From Daphnia carinata (taxonomy: Eukaryota; Arthropoda; Branchiopoda; Diplostraca; Daphniidae), in assembly GCF_022539665.2 (NCBI RefSeq), contig NC_081337.1, positions 7,168,679 to 7,232,678 of the forward strand: 64,000 bases of DNA. The letters run 5' to 3'. Below are positions 1 to 13,125 of the stretch, piece by piece (positions within the stretch are counted from its first letter, which is position 1; each line of letters opens with the position of its first letter). The notes below the pieces were generated by a model. The model was not told where the DNA came from, did not search any database, and saw only the letters and a list, made by a program, of their open reading frames with translations. The position numbers and the translations under genes are program-made.

Positions 1-3000
1 ATGTCTTGGCGGAACGAACCGATTCTAATTCTCCGTGTGTGTGTCACAGGCCATTGCGCTCTATGCGTTTCTTTTTGTTAGAGAAAAAGTGATCGAATCC
101 TGGCATAATCAAAGGCCCACAAAAGGCCACCATAACTACAGGGGGTGACTTAAAGGAAAGCCATAAGAGATTATAAGACGATGGAACGATGACGACTGGG
201 CGTCAAAAGAGACCGGCATCCTACCCAGTCTTCTTTTTTTGTCTGGAATATTCACGTGAGGCCCCCACTTTCTTTTTTTCTTTCCGACTGTATTCGACTT
301 TCTGGGTGGTCTTGCAGCACGCACACAACACATAGCACATCCACACAAGAAAGAGCCATTACGTGATGATATGAAATCCCCCCCTTCCCGGCCACATTCG
401 ATCCGGCCGTTTCGTCTTTCCCTTCGCTCATTTTTTGTTGTTGTTTTTTTTTTTTCAACTCGAACAAAATAAAAAATACGCAATAGTTCATTGCTATTCA
501 TCTTTAAAAAAAAAAAACGAATGCTACTGTTGTTGGACTTTGAAAACGAAGATTGTAATCGTATACACAGCCAAATAGACCAAAGAGTTCTTAATCATTT
601 TCAAATTTTTATGTGAATTTTGAATAGCGTTTTTGAATTTAAAAAATAAATAAATAATAATATGGATAATGTAGAATTTCGAATAGAAATGAGTTGGATA
701 CACGATCGTCTTCAAGAAGAGGCTGAGGAGACCAGCATCATCCAGCGACTTCCGGCTGTTTTATGGCACGACCTCCTGCGGCGATGTCACAGTGCCAGCA
801 GTTGTATATATATTCCAACTCGTAAATACCACCAAAGCAAATAGATAAAATAATAAAAGTCTAGTTAAATGTTGATTTTCCTTTTTTTTTTATTTAATGT
901 ATTCAAATTGCGCGCTTTTCTATTGCGTTTCAAATGTCTTTTTTTTTTTTGCTCAATAATACGCGACCATCGAGTCCAATCGTTCAATCGCAACGTCTTT
1001 ATTGATACATTTTGCTCATTGCACACGATCCTTTTTATACCCCAATCTGATTTTTCTCCTGATAAATATTCTTCTCTATTGAATATTCAATTGCTTTGGA
1101 CAACACTTGAACCAGCATATCATTATACAGTCCGCTATATACTCAACCGTATTTATATCTATACCCATCTCGTACATGTCCCCTACATACGTTTTTTTTT
1201 TTCCCTTGTTGTTTTGTTATATAGGCTTCCTAAATGGCGTTCCAGACTGATACGCTGTATACCATTGCAGGTACAGTTTAAATTCATATGAACCTTTCTC
1301 ACTTGTGTGCGGACTTTGGGACGCTATATATTGACGGATATAAATTGTTTGGAGTTCCTTCTATCTATAACAATCAACCCGATGGGGGGGCACACACACA
1401 CACACACTCTTTTCCAGGTGTCATTCTTGGCATCTTTCCCTACATCCCGATTGGCTTTTATCACAGTTTTGGGGCTATCCTGCTGTTCGCATGGAGAAAC
1501 GACGATACTTATACGCTATATGCATATACATATATATATATGTATAGAGAAAGAAGGAAGAAGAAAGCAAAAAAAAAAAAAAAAAAAAAGTTGTACACTT
1601 TGACGTATCATAAACATTCCAAACTCTCTGCTAGGAGAGTATGTTTTTCTTTCTCTTTTTTAGCCATGCACGTCGAAGAAAGAGAATTGAATGGAGGATT
1701 ATTAAACGACCGTCTGAGTTCCACGCTCCTTTTTCGGTAAGCAACACACACAGACCAACTGATAATAAATAGAAGTTTTATTCTACCATTTCTTATTTGG
1801 CCTGCAGGTGATTACCTTAAAATTTAAATGAAAAAAAAAAAATGTTTATACTTGCAATTGTTTTTGTTTTGCTTTGCTTTCTGTACGCAATTCGATGATG
1901 TATAGCATATGGGAAACATTTTGTCATAAATAATAGATCCATTCCGGATTGAACGACACCCACAACAAGACACCTGTGCATAAAGCAACAGACGACAACG
2001 TAAAAAAAAAAAAAAAAAAAACCATAAAAGAGGAAGAAAGTAAATGAAGACGAAATAAGAAAAGAAGCCATTAAATTGTGCTAAACGCCTTGATGACTGA
2101 CATCCGGAGGTGAGTGCGGGGGGAGACAAAATGGTTTCATTTAAATATCATCTGACGTTCTAAAAAAAAAAAAAACGGCGTATGTATTATTAAAATAATA
2201 ATAGGGCGCAAAGTACCGGAAATTTGGTAATCATTTAAACGTTTTTGATATAGTGTTACTCGAGTGCTGAGGAAGTGACGTGAAAGCAGATCCTCGGCTT
2301 CCTTGCTCCCATCAAACACGCCGCCCTTACATATTCTGATTAATATACCTTCAATGTCGATCTTTTTACATCCTCCACACTTAAATAGCCAGCAGCACAG
2401 AAGGTGTATGAGAATATTTTATTTTAAAAAGTGGCTTCTGTCTATCCGTCAACATTCAAAAGCTTCTTGTCCGCATTGTTCTTTTCCTTTTAAATCTTCT
2501 GGGGGGATTTAAGCACATTGCGTTGTGTCCAGTGGTTCTTGGGTTTCGTTGATCCGGAGGATCTACTTACTGTGGTGCCTCTTGTATTTCACTATAGAAG
2601 CATGTGCATTATAATAAACGACAATATCAAAGAGACCATTTTCCACTCCTGACATCGGATAGACGAAACAAAAATTTACAACTCACGGAGGAAGTAGCTG
2701 CTGAAGTTTTATCCAGGAATGCTTGCTTCTTCTTTTTTTTTTTTTTACGTGTAGTGTCACATCGTTCGAAACGGTAAAAAAAAAAATGTTTGTGCGTCAG
2801 TTTTCATTCATTCAACCGAATGCAAAGATTAGCTAAGGCTATCAAGTCCGGTTCAATCCGGTTTTTTTTTTCTAAAATACTCGTTATAGTTCCATTATGT
2901 TTATCAGATTAAACATTTTTTTTTTTGCTCATTTAAAAATAAGAACAGCTACGAGGGCGGGCGTTTCGAACACTCGCATAGCTTTGGGAATGTTTCGGCG

Positions 3001-3528
3001 AAACGTTGACATGAACGGCCATTTCAAGTCCAATGCGCGGTTGTGCCACTGTCGACTATCAATTATTTCTGCTTGAACAAATAAGGCCATCGAGAACAAA
3101 ATAAGAAAATCAAAAAACGACATGTGTGTGTGTGTGACACTGAAGGGTATGGCCAATCGAACCCAACGCCCTCGCCCTTCTTTCACATTTTTATCTTCGA
3201 GTTCTTTTTTTTTTTTCTATTGATCCGCTTTATATTAAATGCAAAGTGTTCGTATTAGACACGGAGACTGTCTCGCCGATAGTCTGATTTGTTCTCCATT
3301 TTTGGGTTGGGAGAAGAAAAGAACGAAAATGGTGGAAATTGTCTGACATTCTCATTATCGGATTTAGATTGTTGGGTCGAAAAAGAAAAACCAGGTCTCC
3401 CACAATGTTGTAAATCAACAAATCAGATTTATAATAGTATATAGTCAATCGTGCATTCTGAATACGTTCAACATTTTGTGTCCTAATCAAGGTCGGAGAA
3501 CCTGCGTTTGACTTCCAGGCAGTAAATG

Positions 3529-3545
3529 TATATATATATATATAT
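3529..3545. repeat. (TA)n microsatellite
   Basis: About eight TA units followed directly by a T-run. A simple repeat with no visible link to a gene. Confidence 0.9.
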
Positions 3546-5578
3546 TTTTTTTATTTTGAGACGCGTGTCTTTCGAAGATAGATACCAGTCGTCGGCTGAT
3601 AAGTGCGTTAGATATAAACACACAGCAGCAGGAGCGCAAACACAAGACTTCCAAGCTCAACAGGTATGGCTATAATGTAATCTAGTTATTCAGACCACCT
3701 GTCCACTTCTGGTGGTCCTTTTTATTTTATTTTATTTTTCTATTCTATTTCTCTTGTTTTGTTAATGTTTCCCAGTGGGTGAACCGGTCACTCGTTTGGG
3801 TTTGATAAAACACGAAACCAGTTAGAGACACTGTATATGCTATATACGGCTTTTTAATGATTGGAGTTCATTTTATAATCAAGTTGTCAATGATAAATAA
3901 ACTTGTCGATCTGCGCTCTCCCGCGTTCCACACACACACACAAAAAAAATCAATTGGTTCCAGGCACCTATTTAATAATGGGGCGCATGACCAGACAAGA
4001 TGGATGAGTATTTCCGGTACAACAACATCATTAAAAAACAAAAAAAAAAAAAAAATGAGGGGAGAAAAAAAAAAAAAAAGAGGGGGGATGTCCATCGTAG
4101 GTATAAAACGTACATCTACTGTATGTACCGGTACTTTCTTTTTTAATGACTTACTTGAACCGTCAACTCCATACATATCCCCCTCTGACGTTGCTAATTC
4201 CGTGCCGGGCTTCTGCGCACATATCATTCAACCCTCCTATTCTTTTTTTTTTTTAATACAATAAGTTGAAAAAGGAGGCGGGTCCGCAACTGACACCGAG
4301 CCCTTCTTGTTGCCCAGCTGATTCCGACATTCTGACATTTTTTTTTTTTTTTTTGCTGATTTCTCTCACCCATATGGAGCGCAAAGAAGTCGAAAAAGGT
4401 GAACATTCGCTCGTTTGTGTGTGTTCCCTGACTTTCTTCTTCTTTGCTTTTTTTTTTTTTTTTTTTGCTATTGTACCACCTGAATAAGTCCAATGATTTA
4501 TCAGGTCTCTCCCACCTTCAAGTCCCTTGCCGATATGTTTTCTGAATGAGAAGGGACGCGCATTGACGGCAATTTTTGTTGTCTTCCAAAAACAGATTCA
4601 TAGCGACCTTCTCTCTTTTTTTTTTCGAACATACCGCCGTCCATTTTTTTTTAAACAGTCCTTTTATTACTAAAGAAAAATCTGTTCGCATTTTTCTCGT
4701 CTTAGGTTATGGAACTGAATAGTTTTAAAAGGTTGCAGACGGTTCGAATGCGACCATATTGAAAGTGTCTGGGAATCAGAACACAATTCACATGTATACG
4801 TTCAACATTTGTCTCGGACGGCAACCAGCTATTTGGCCTTCGTATTAGGAATGCCGTGCATTTTCCTAAATCGGCTCCCATTGCGGAATGACTCACGAGA
4901 TTCTTCGCAACGCCGTAAAAATGCGTAGCCCACCTAAGCTGCTTGTGGCACACTTGAATTTTCATTGAATGGCGAGGATTTTCCCCCCAAAATGGTAAAA
5001 GACTAACCTAATTTTTTTAATTTGCATAATGAACGAAATCCGGGCGGAATTCAAACGGTTACGTGACACATCTTTGGCTATAGTTTCTCTTTTTATTCAC
5101 TGTCGCGAAACGAAATTTTTTTATTTCTAAAGTATTGCTGTAAATAGATTTGGTAACACTTTGGAAGACGTAAGTTTTCGTGTTAGTCATTATGGAAATT
5201 TCATTTTCTTTTCGCGTGACAATGAGACACATTGCCTTTTAAAACTATCGCGACATCTAGCAGCAAATCAACCAAGGGTAAATCGGGTTTCTAATTTAAA
5301 AGGAGCTTATTGCATTTCAAAATGGAACACACCTCTCAGGTAGCCGAGAGCTTAACATTTTTAGCCATTACTTGCCTTTCTTCAGTTTCGTTGACGCAAC
5401 TATCGACTCTATTTTAATCTTCTTTCTGAATAAACGAAAGATAATACGTCGTGGACGGGGATTTGATTTTGAGTACAACTTACGTTCTTCTTGAACAACA
5501 GGGATCGAATCAGATTTATAGAAGCCTCTCGTCACGTTTCATTGAACGGCATTAAGAAAAATCATGTTTCGTTATTCT

Positions 5579-5584
5579 TTTATT
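5579..5584 (-). terminator. Poly(A) signal of the glutamate receptor gene
   Basis: On the minus strand this reads AATAAA, about 110 bases after the receptor stop codon at 5695-5697. It is the first canonical signal downstream. Confidence 0.6.
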
Positions 5585-5694
5585 ACAGAGAGAAAAGCCA
5601 TTAAAATCTTGGTATTAGCTTTAGATACAACACACGAAAAATGAAAACTAATAATCGTTCGTCATCTGTTAAAACTACACGGTCTATAATTGTT

Positions 5695-8600
5695 CTAAGA
5701 ATTTGTTAACGAACGCTGTGAGCGTGTCGGTTTCGTGTCACTAGAGCAATCTAGCGTGATTTTTAGTTCAGACATCATACTTTTCCAGACGCTACCATCG
5801 CCTCCATCTACTTCATCGAGTGCCAATTTGCGTGATTTCCAAACAAATTCACCCATGGCGATCAAGAGCGCTACCGATGAGCCGAGAATGAGCACAACGA
5901 AGATACCACCCACATTAGCCAAACCAAGTTCTGCTGCGCTGGCAGCTGATTTGGTACCATCGTCCTAAATTAAAAAAAAATCGATTAAAGTCTTTTGATT
6001 TTTTTAAATATGCGAAATGCTGTTGTTTACGAACTTTACAAGCTCCTCCACCTCGCATCTCTGTCCACCACTTTTTTTTCAAAATCAGAAGACGATTAGT
6101 TTCCTGCATCTTTAAAACGGCTTGGCTGAGTGCAGCACGAAATGGAGATCCTTGACGAAAAACCAGAATGGAATAATATTATAGTTGTGAATGGACAATA
6201 AACTATTGTCTTGTTCTTTTTTGTTTAACCATAAATCATGTCTTACCGGGTCTCATAGCAATGCCGTAGCCTTTAGAGTCCATCGGGACACCAATTTGAA
6301 CCAAGTCGCATCTCCTCTCTGTGAAGAATTCGATTGAAGTGGATTCCATTAAAAAGGCATACTGGCCATTAGAACGCTGTACTCTTTCGACTCCTTCCAT
6401 GTTGCTTTTGACGAATACACTGGGACGAGTCGTTTCCATAAATGTCCACATCCTTTTTTTCAAACGTAGATTCAAGTTAATTCATTTCCAGACAATAATA
6501 ATTAAAAAAAAAAAGTATTTACCGTTGTTGGGTTGGAAGAGTAGAATACTAACGCGACCAATGAGCACACATTAATTAAGCCAAATATTTCCAGAATTAG
6601 AAGCCACAAATGAATTTAAAATCTGTGCATAACTTGACATACTCGGAAAAAATCCAGAGTAGAGCCGGATCCCACCGAACCGTATTTAATTTTTGTCTGT
6701 TTTGCTAAATCTTCGGCAGATGAAATGGGTGAATCCATAGCGTTGACGGTAAGAAAAGCAGCCAAATTAGCGGTGTATGAAGAAATCATGATCAAAGTAA
6801 AGAACCACCAAAGTCCAGCAACCATACGAGTCGACGTGGCTCTACATGAATTCAGATATCAGCACTGTAGATTGTTAACTGCTAAATAAAAGTTTTGCCA
6901 ATTGTGTTACTTGGGCATGACGTCACTACCCTGCTGCATCAAAGAACCGATGGTAAACCACATGGCGTTCAGAATAGTAAAGTTATTCTCCAACATATCT
7001 GGCTGTTGCCGGCATGGGTGTGGATTGTTCCACTCATACGGAGTAATTCTGCGAAAGGGTTACATTAATTAGTCCCATATATGTCGGTAAATATTTTCGT
7101 GAAATGACTCCTGGAAATCTTAGACTGTTTGTGTGTCTACCAAATGAATTAAAATGCTCGCGTACCTGGACATGGCGTAAAGGGCCAGCGAAACGGCTAG
7201 GTAAGCCGTACACATGTAAATCCAAACTTCTACCGATAGTGGAGAGAGGAAAGAAAACAAATTGGGGGGCTTTTTCTGGGGCTTCTTGTACAAGATACTA
7301 ATTCCTATCATTAGAAAAAAAAATTAAGTATTCACTGAGGTATTTACGGTGAACCTCCTAAATTATGAGCAGCGTATATTGAAACAGTTTCGAAGAATTA
7401 TATTATTTATGCAGCAATGCGGAACTGCATGCCTACCTGTGTTTAGAAATGGCATCGTAAAATCAACAGCAGCTACGTGAAAAAGAAAAAATGTCTTCAA
7501 ATGCGCAATTCCGCATTGAATTGTTTGATTTAGATTCCTTACATTCTCTGTCGTAGTTAATACTGAGATCAGCAATTGCCAGATCAGCTTTCTGTAATCA
7601 ACCCAATCGTTCAATAAGTATTACGTAATTGATCCAAATGAAATGACGTGTACCCCGTCTAGAAGTTCTCGTATCATTCCGTTCCATTCACCCGTCCTTT
7701 TGTTGAGGGTCCCCCAATTGGAATCATCAACCAACTTGAACTTGTAATGGAAGCCCAGCATTTCGCTAATCTCGTCGATGATGTCGAAAACGAAACCTTC
7801 ATATTGGTCATTTCCCTTCAAGATTTGGTCAGAATCTTTCATCATAAAGTAGGGATTGCTCTGCCAAATCAACGAGTTAAGCGACACAATCTGAAAGCAA
7901 CCGCAATACAAGATGCTCACCAAAATAGTGGACACGACCAGCGTTTTGTTGAAGAGACTTTCTTGAATTAAATTTTGTCCGTCGGATCGTAATCGGTAGA
8001 AATCTGGTCCTTCAATCGAATTCCAAGCTCCTACCACCGTCAAACCCTCTGACTGAAGCTCTAAATAACGTAAAGTAACGAGAAGATTATTGGTCAATTG
8101 CCCAAGATATTGCCACATGAACGCTGTGCACTTGTTCGTTGTCATTTGATTACCTACGATACTCAAATTGAAATTTGAGCGCGATCCTTCCGAGTCGAAT
8201 TTTATCGTTCCAGAAAGTCCCTCAATTTCTGTCTGTTGAAATCGAAAGAGAACAATGTTAAGCTTGTGTCGAGAGATCACACTTCTATTTGTGCTACTAG
8301 GTACCGTTTTTATGAAATTAACAAGCATGTTTCCTTGAGACCAGGAATCGACTCCATCACAGCTAAACGATCTGGGCATTACATCCGGGTTTGTGCCCAT
8401 ATCGTGCAACGCTTTAGCAAGCAGCTGGACAGCGTCGTGCACTAACGCCGCTTCTAGCTGATTGAATCACTTGATGAAACCAGATGAAACATGTCTAGAC
8501 ACACAACGCCAGCATGCATTTGCTTGTGGCAAAGTTTACCGTCAGTGTTTTCTCTGTTACATTCAGGTTTTTTCCGGCACTCATTTCCCAAATATTCCAT

Positions 8601-9941
8601 TTGTTGACTATATCAATCGTCTCTCTTCGGTAGGGGTTAATCATTCGGAGTCCGGTTATATTAGCACCACCTTGCTTGTATTCTTCGTAATCCAAAATAT
8701 GCATGTCCTTTGATAAACACAGAGTTTATGTTCGCATTAATGGTATTATTAATTTTGGAAGTGTTGCTGAGAAAATGAATGTTACGATAGTTAATAATGC
8801 TTTATCCGTACCAGAGATGTGATGAAATAAGACTGGGCCAAAGTAGTCATGCTAACTTGCTGAGCTTGTTGCAGTACCTCAGACACACGTCCGAGTTGCG
8901 AGCAGTCCAGAACGATATTTCGTTCTCCCATTTTCTTCATTTCCTTCAGCAAAGGGCTTTGAATCAAGATACGGAAATAAGTTTGTTTTCAGGTTATGGG
9001 AATTTCTTTCGCAAGACGCGCTATTAGTGCAAACTCAATATTTGCAAATATAAATCTACTTACCGATAATCATCAGAATCGGGTAACTGCCGGACAGTAA
9101 TTTTGTAATCTGGATCTTTAGATAATTGCAAAAGTTCCTGGAGCCGAATCAGTCCATCTTCGTCTTCGTAGAGAACGGTGAAAGACTTCCATCTCCAACC
9201 CTTAATTACATCCGCATAGGCCTGTCATTTATCCATAACACAAGAACCGTTAGACCGTTGGTTTTCTAGTTTGGATTTTTGATTGAATAAGGAAAAGCGA
9301 ACCCGACTGACAGCCGCTGGATGAGGATAGAGATTCACAGACAGTGGGCTATTGCTTTTCCTTCCACTGTAACCCTGATCTTCATTTTTAAGGAGGTCCA
9401 TGGTAGTGGTGCGTTTAGGGTCCCAGTGTGTTTGAATGTGCGGAATTTTCATCGTTTGACACATGGACTGAACGTGATCAGCTGACATTTCAGACTGGGG
9501 ACCAATAATTGCAGCCACTCCGTAGCGAATCATTTGGCAAACTGCCAAATTTTATTGTGTGTTATGTCTGTTATCATAATTCCAATGTCTGTTATTGATA
9601 GCATCTGTTTTACCTTTCTTTGAGGCAATGAACGAATCGTTTGGAGGCAGAAAATCGACATTGCCAGGCCCGGGAGGAACGCGGGATAACTGTGAACGAG
9701 TCAAAATCTGTCTGTTAGCGTTTACTATTTGCATCGAATAGCGAAAAGCCATTTCCACAGCTGAATCCGAAGTCGTGTCAAATAATCCACCTTGAAAAAG
9801 TTAAGGTTAAAAAACTAATTGCTAAACGTAATGAATCTTTAATACGGACTCACCCACATAAATGACGTCTGGAAGAGCATCGACGCGTACCACTGAAATC
9901 CATGTTATAGCTAACACGATTGAAATGAAATGTTTAAACAT
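5695..9941 (-). CDS. Kainate-type ionotropic glutamate receptor subunit, 19 exons, 910 aa
   Basis: Glutamate-gated cation channel of the postsynaptic membrane. Coding exons, 5' to 3' on the minus strand: 9941-9854, 9790-9614, 9541-9303, 9221-9064, 8956-8812, 8707-8540, 8457-8305, 8232-8154, 8060-7921, 7860-7654, 7591-7543, 7472-7437, 7304-7166, 7048-6911, 6841-6643, 6548-6523, 6452-6247, 6150-6035, 5964-5695. They sum to 2733 bases with every phase matching. The start ATG opens a signal peptide ([14 protein letters not shown]...) followed by VGGLFD, the usual start of the amino-terminal domain. M1 lies near residues 570-590. The pore loop reads [16 protein letters not shown]3 carries SYTANLAAF at 660-668. 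M4 is near 841-859. A ligand-binding arginine is seen in SINYDRE and an acidic residue in MESTSIE. The intron after exon 3 has a weak donor (GTTCGC). Kainate rather than AMPA or NMDA type is inferred from the pore and M3-S2 sequence. Confidence 0.95.
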
Positions 9942-10988
9942 TTTGGCTCATCAGAAGCCGCTTATTGTCTGATTGAAGAACCCTAGATGTGGGGGAAACA
10001 GGGACTTCGTGAATGAGTACACTGGTTTTGGAGGAATAAAACAGACGCACGTCTAAGGTAGGACTTCCATTGAATGCAAAGACCGCTCACGAATGAGATT
10101 CTGAAAGGGGCACCAACAAAACAAAGTTGAGACGCAGGCATACAGATCAAGCAACCAGGATGTCTTTGCTACCCCCTCGACCTTCTAAAAATAAATTGCT
10201 ACCACCAACACAAGCCAGGGGTCTGGCGACGCCAACGTATAAATTATTCACACTGCCATGGTTTAAAAACCATCAGTCAAGCGACCAAAAATACATGCAA
10301 ATTCCCAGCCGTTCACACAGGAAATAGAAAAACAGGTAAAGAACAAAGAGCAATAAAAAAAGTAACAAAAACAAGAAATGGTTGCTTTGACTATCAAACT
10401 TTTGAAAGAAGAAATTTCGAGAGGCGGCCGACGGTGTTAACGCTGCCAGTATAGGTCTCGAATAACGCTTACCCGTTGTGAAAGAAACAGCTGTGTATAC
10501 TGTGTAATGAGCCGGTCTTGTGGCGGCATGGGTTTTATAAATATCTTCATAAAAACAATGGAAAAAGTACTAAAAACTTTTATATTTCGCCGTTGATACA
10601 CCCAAGTGGGGCCCTTATCAAAAGAAAAGCTTGTTTGCTTATTAAAATAGTTCATAAATAACAAATCGAACCCAACGTATTGGTGAGGTAAGACTACAAC
10701 ACAACTCCGAAGACAAATGCTCTCCCGACATTCAAAGTTGTACACAATTCATTGTTGTTAAGTGAACTAAGGATCTCTATTCTATAAAAAAAAAACAAGG
10801 GAAAATGAGGAGTTTTGTTTTGTGCGCAAGCGCAAAAATTTTTTAAAATAATGTATCAACAAAGATTCGAACCAGTAAAATCAGCATGGCAGCTCCGAAC
10901 TATGCCATATCGCCTTACTTCACTTATATATATATATATATACTGTACATAAGCTGCCTATTTGAATGGATGACACGCAAAGCAAAAT
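9942..10988. other. Intergenic region between divergent genes
   Basis: The glutamate receptor runs left from 9941 and DIMT1 runs right from 11847, so this stretch and the one after the tRNA-like element probably hold both promoters. I see no clear TATA box, no coding frame with family motifs, and AT-rich runs near 10780 and 10840. A short TA repeat lies at about 10927-10941. Confidence 0.5.
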
Positions 10989-11001
10989 TTGGTTGGGATG
11001 T

Positions 11002-11215
11002 GCGGTCCTGGCACAGAGGTTATCACCCTCGCTTTGTATTCTGTCGACCCCGGGTTCAAGTCCCGACACCGCCAATTTCCAAGCCCTCCCTCCCTCCATG
11101 CCGTCCTCCCACCACCCTCCACTCCCACCCACTTCGTCGTTCAAGATTCAAGATTCATCTCAACGGATTCGTAAGATTCATCTCATCGGATTACGCAAGA
11201 TTCTTCATCGCTTCG
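11002..11215 (+). repeat. tRNA-derived element (decayed tRNA / SINE head) with tandem tail
   Basis: A 72-base stretch (11002-11073) has tRNA layout. An A-box-like TGGCACAGAGG starts at 11009. A B-box GGTTCAAGTCC starts at 11052, with spacing as in a tRNA. The outer bases GCGGT and ACCGC can pair, and TGT sits where the anticodon would be. The anticodon and D stems pair poorly, so this is not a functional tRNA. About 75 bases downstream come two and a half copies of a 23-24-base unit beginning AAGATTCATCTCA (11150-11172, 11173-11196, partial 11197-11210). A tRNA head plus unrelated tail is the layout of a SINE. Whether other copies exist cannot be seen here. Confidence 0.55.
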
Positions 11216-11294
11216 AACATCTACAAAAATTCAAGAAAGAAAAAAGAAGAGCCATGCCTACTATAAAGGGGCTAAATGGCACCACACAAAAAAA

Positions 11295-11309
11295 ACACAC
11301 ACACACACA
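11295..11309. repeat. (AC)n microsatellite
   Basis: An A-run followed by an AC repeat, about 85 bases after the tandem tail of the tRNA-like element. It could be the decayed 3' end of that element or an independent simple repeat. Confidence 0.8.
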
Positions 11310-11846
11310 TACACTTACACGTTTACAGACGTTTCACATCGATCTGTAGTACCGTTCACTACACGTTGAAGATCGATTCACAAATTGAAGGGTAGAGAAG
11401 AGGTAATCGTACCTTGTAGGTTGTTCGTAAGCCTCCCCATGGCCACTAGGTTCATGGATGCTGGCAGCTAATCATCGAGCTATGTGACCCTCTTCGATAC
11501 CCGTAAGTTTTTGTTGCGTGTCTACACCTGTAGGACGTACAGTGGTGCGCTTAGTAAGCAAGCGAATAATAAGTAGTAACTACAAATAAACACAAATAAT
11601 ATTCAGACAGGACATTCATTAAAGGTATTTTTCCATCTACCTGTCAAGGGATTCGCAAATCCCTCCTTTTTGTAAACTTCTAATGACATCTGGTGTTCAT
11701 TATGAAAACTCCCTCAGAGTTGTAGTACTTCCCCAATAGGCTGGGACGCTGAATGTGTTAGTGAACAACACGTGTTGAAGTTCTAAATCAATGAGTCACC
11801 AAAACTAACATCGACTAATTTCAAGCATCAGCCAACCTGAACCACC

Positions 11847-13111
<1,265 letters not shown>

Positions 13112-13119
13112 TGTTAGAT

Positions 13120-13125
13120 AATAAA
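13120..13125 (+). terminator. Poly(A) signal of DIMT1
   Basis: AATAAA lies only eight bases after the TAG stop codon, implying a 3' untranslated region of about 25-30 bases. Confidence 0.7.

Larger units (their letters stand above)
1..5694. other. Gene-free, low-complexity flank
   Basis: I recognise no gene in this stretch. All open frames are short, lack family motifs, and many run through homopolymers. It holds many poly-A and poly-T runs, a CA repeat near 1391-1408 and a TA repeat at 3529-3545. A TATAAA-like string near 3610 is followed by a possible splice donor at about 3661 (CAG|GTATGG), which could be a first noncoding exon on the plus strand, but I find no coding exon to join to it. 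The end nearest the glutamate receptor holds that gene's poly(A) signal. Confidence 0.5.

Noticed and set aside
10796-10905. A-box and B-box-like strings on the minus strand (TGGCATAGTTCGG and GGTTCGAATC)
   Set aside because: The T-arm stem does not pair and the acceptor ends do not match, so a tRNA is not supported. It may be another decayed tRNA-derived piece.
10886-11349. Overlapping open frames of 61-127 codons around 11 kb
   Set aside because: They lie across the tRNA-like element, its tandem tail and an AC repeat and show no protein family signs.
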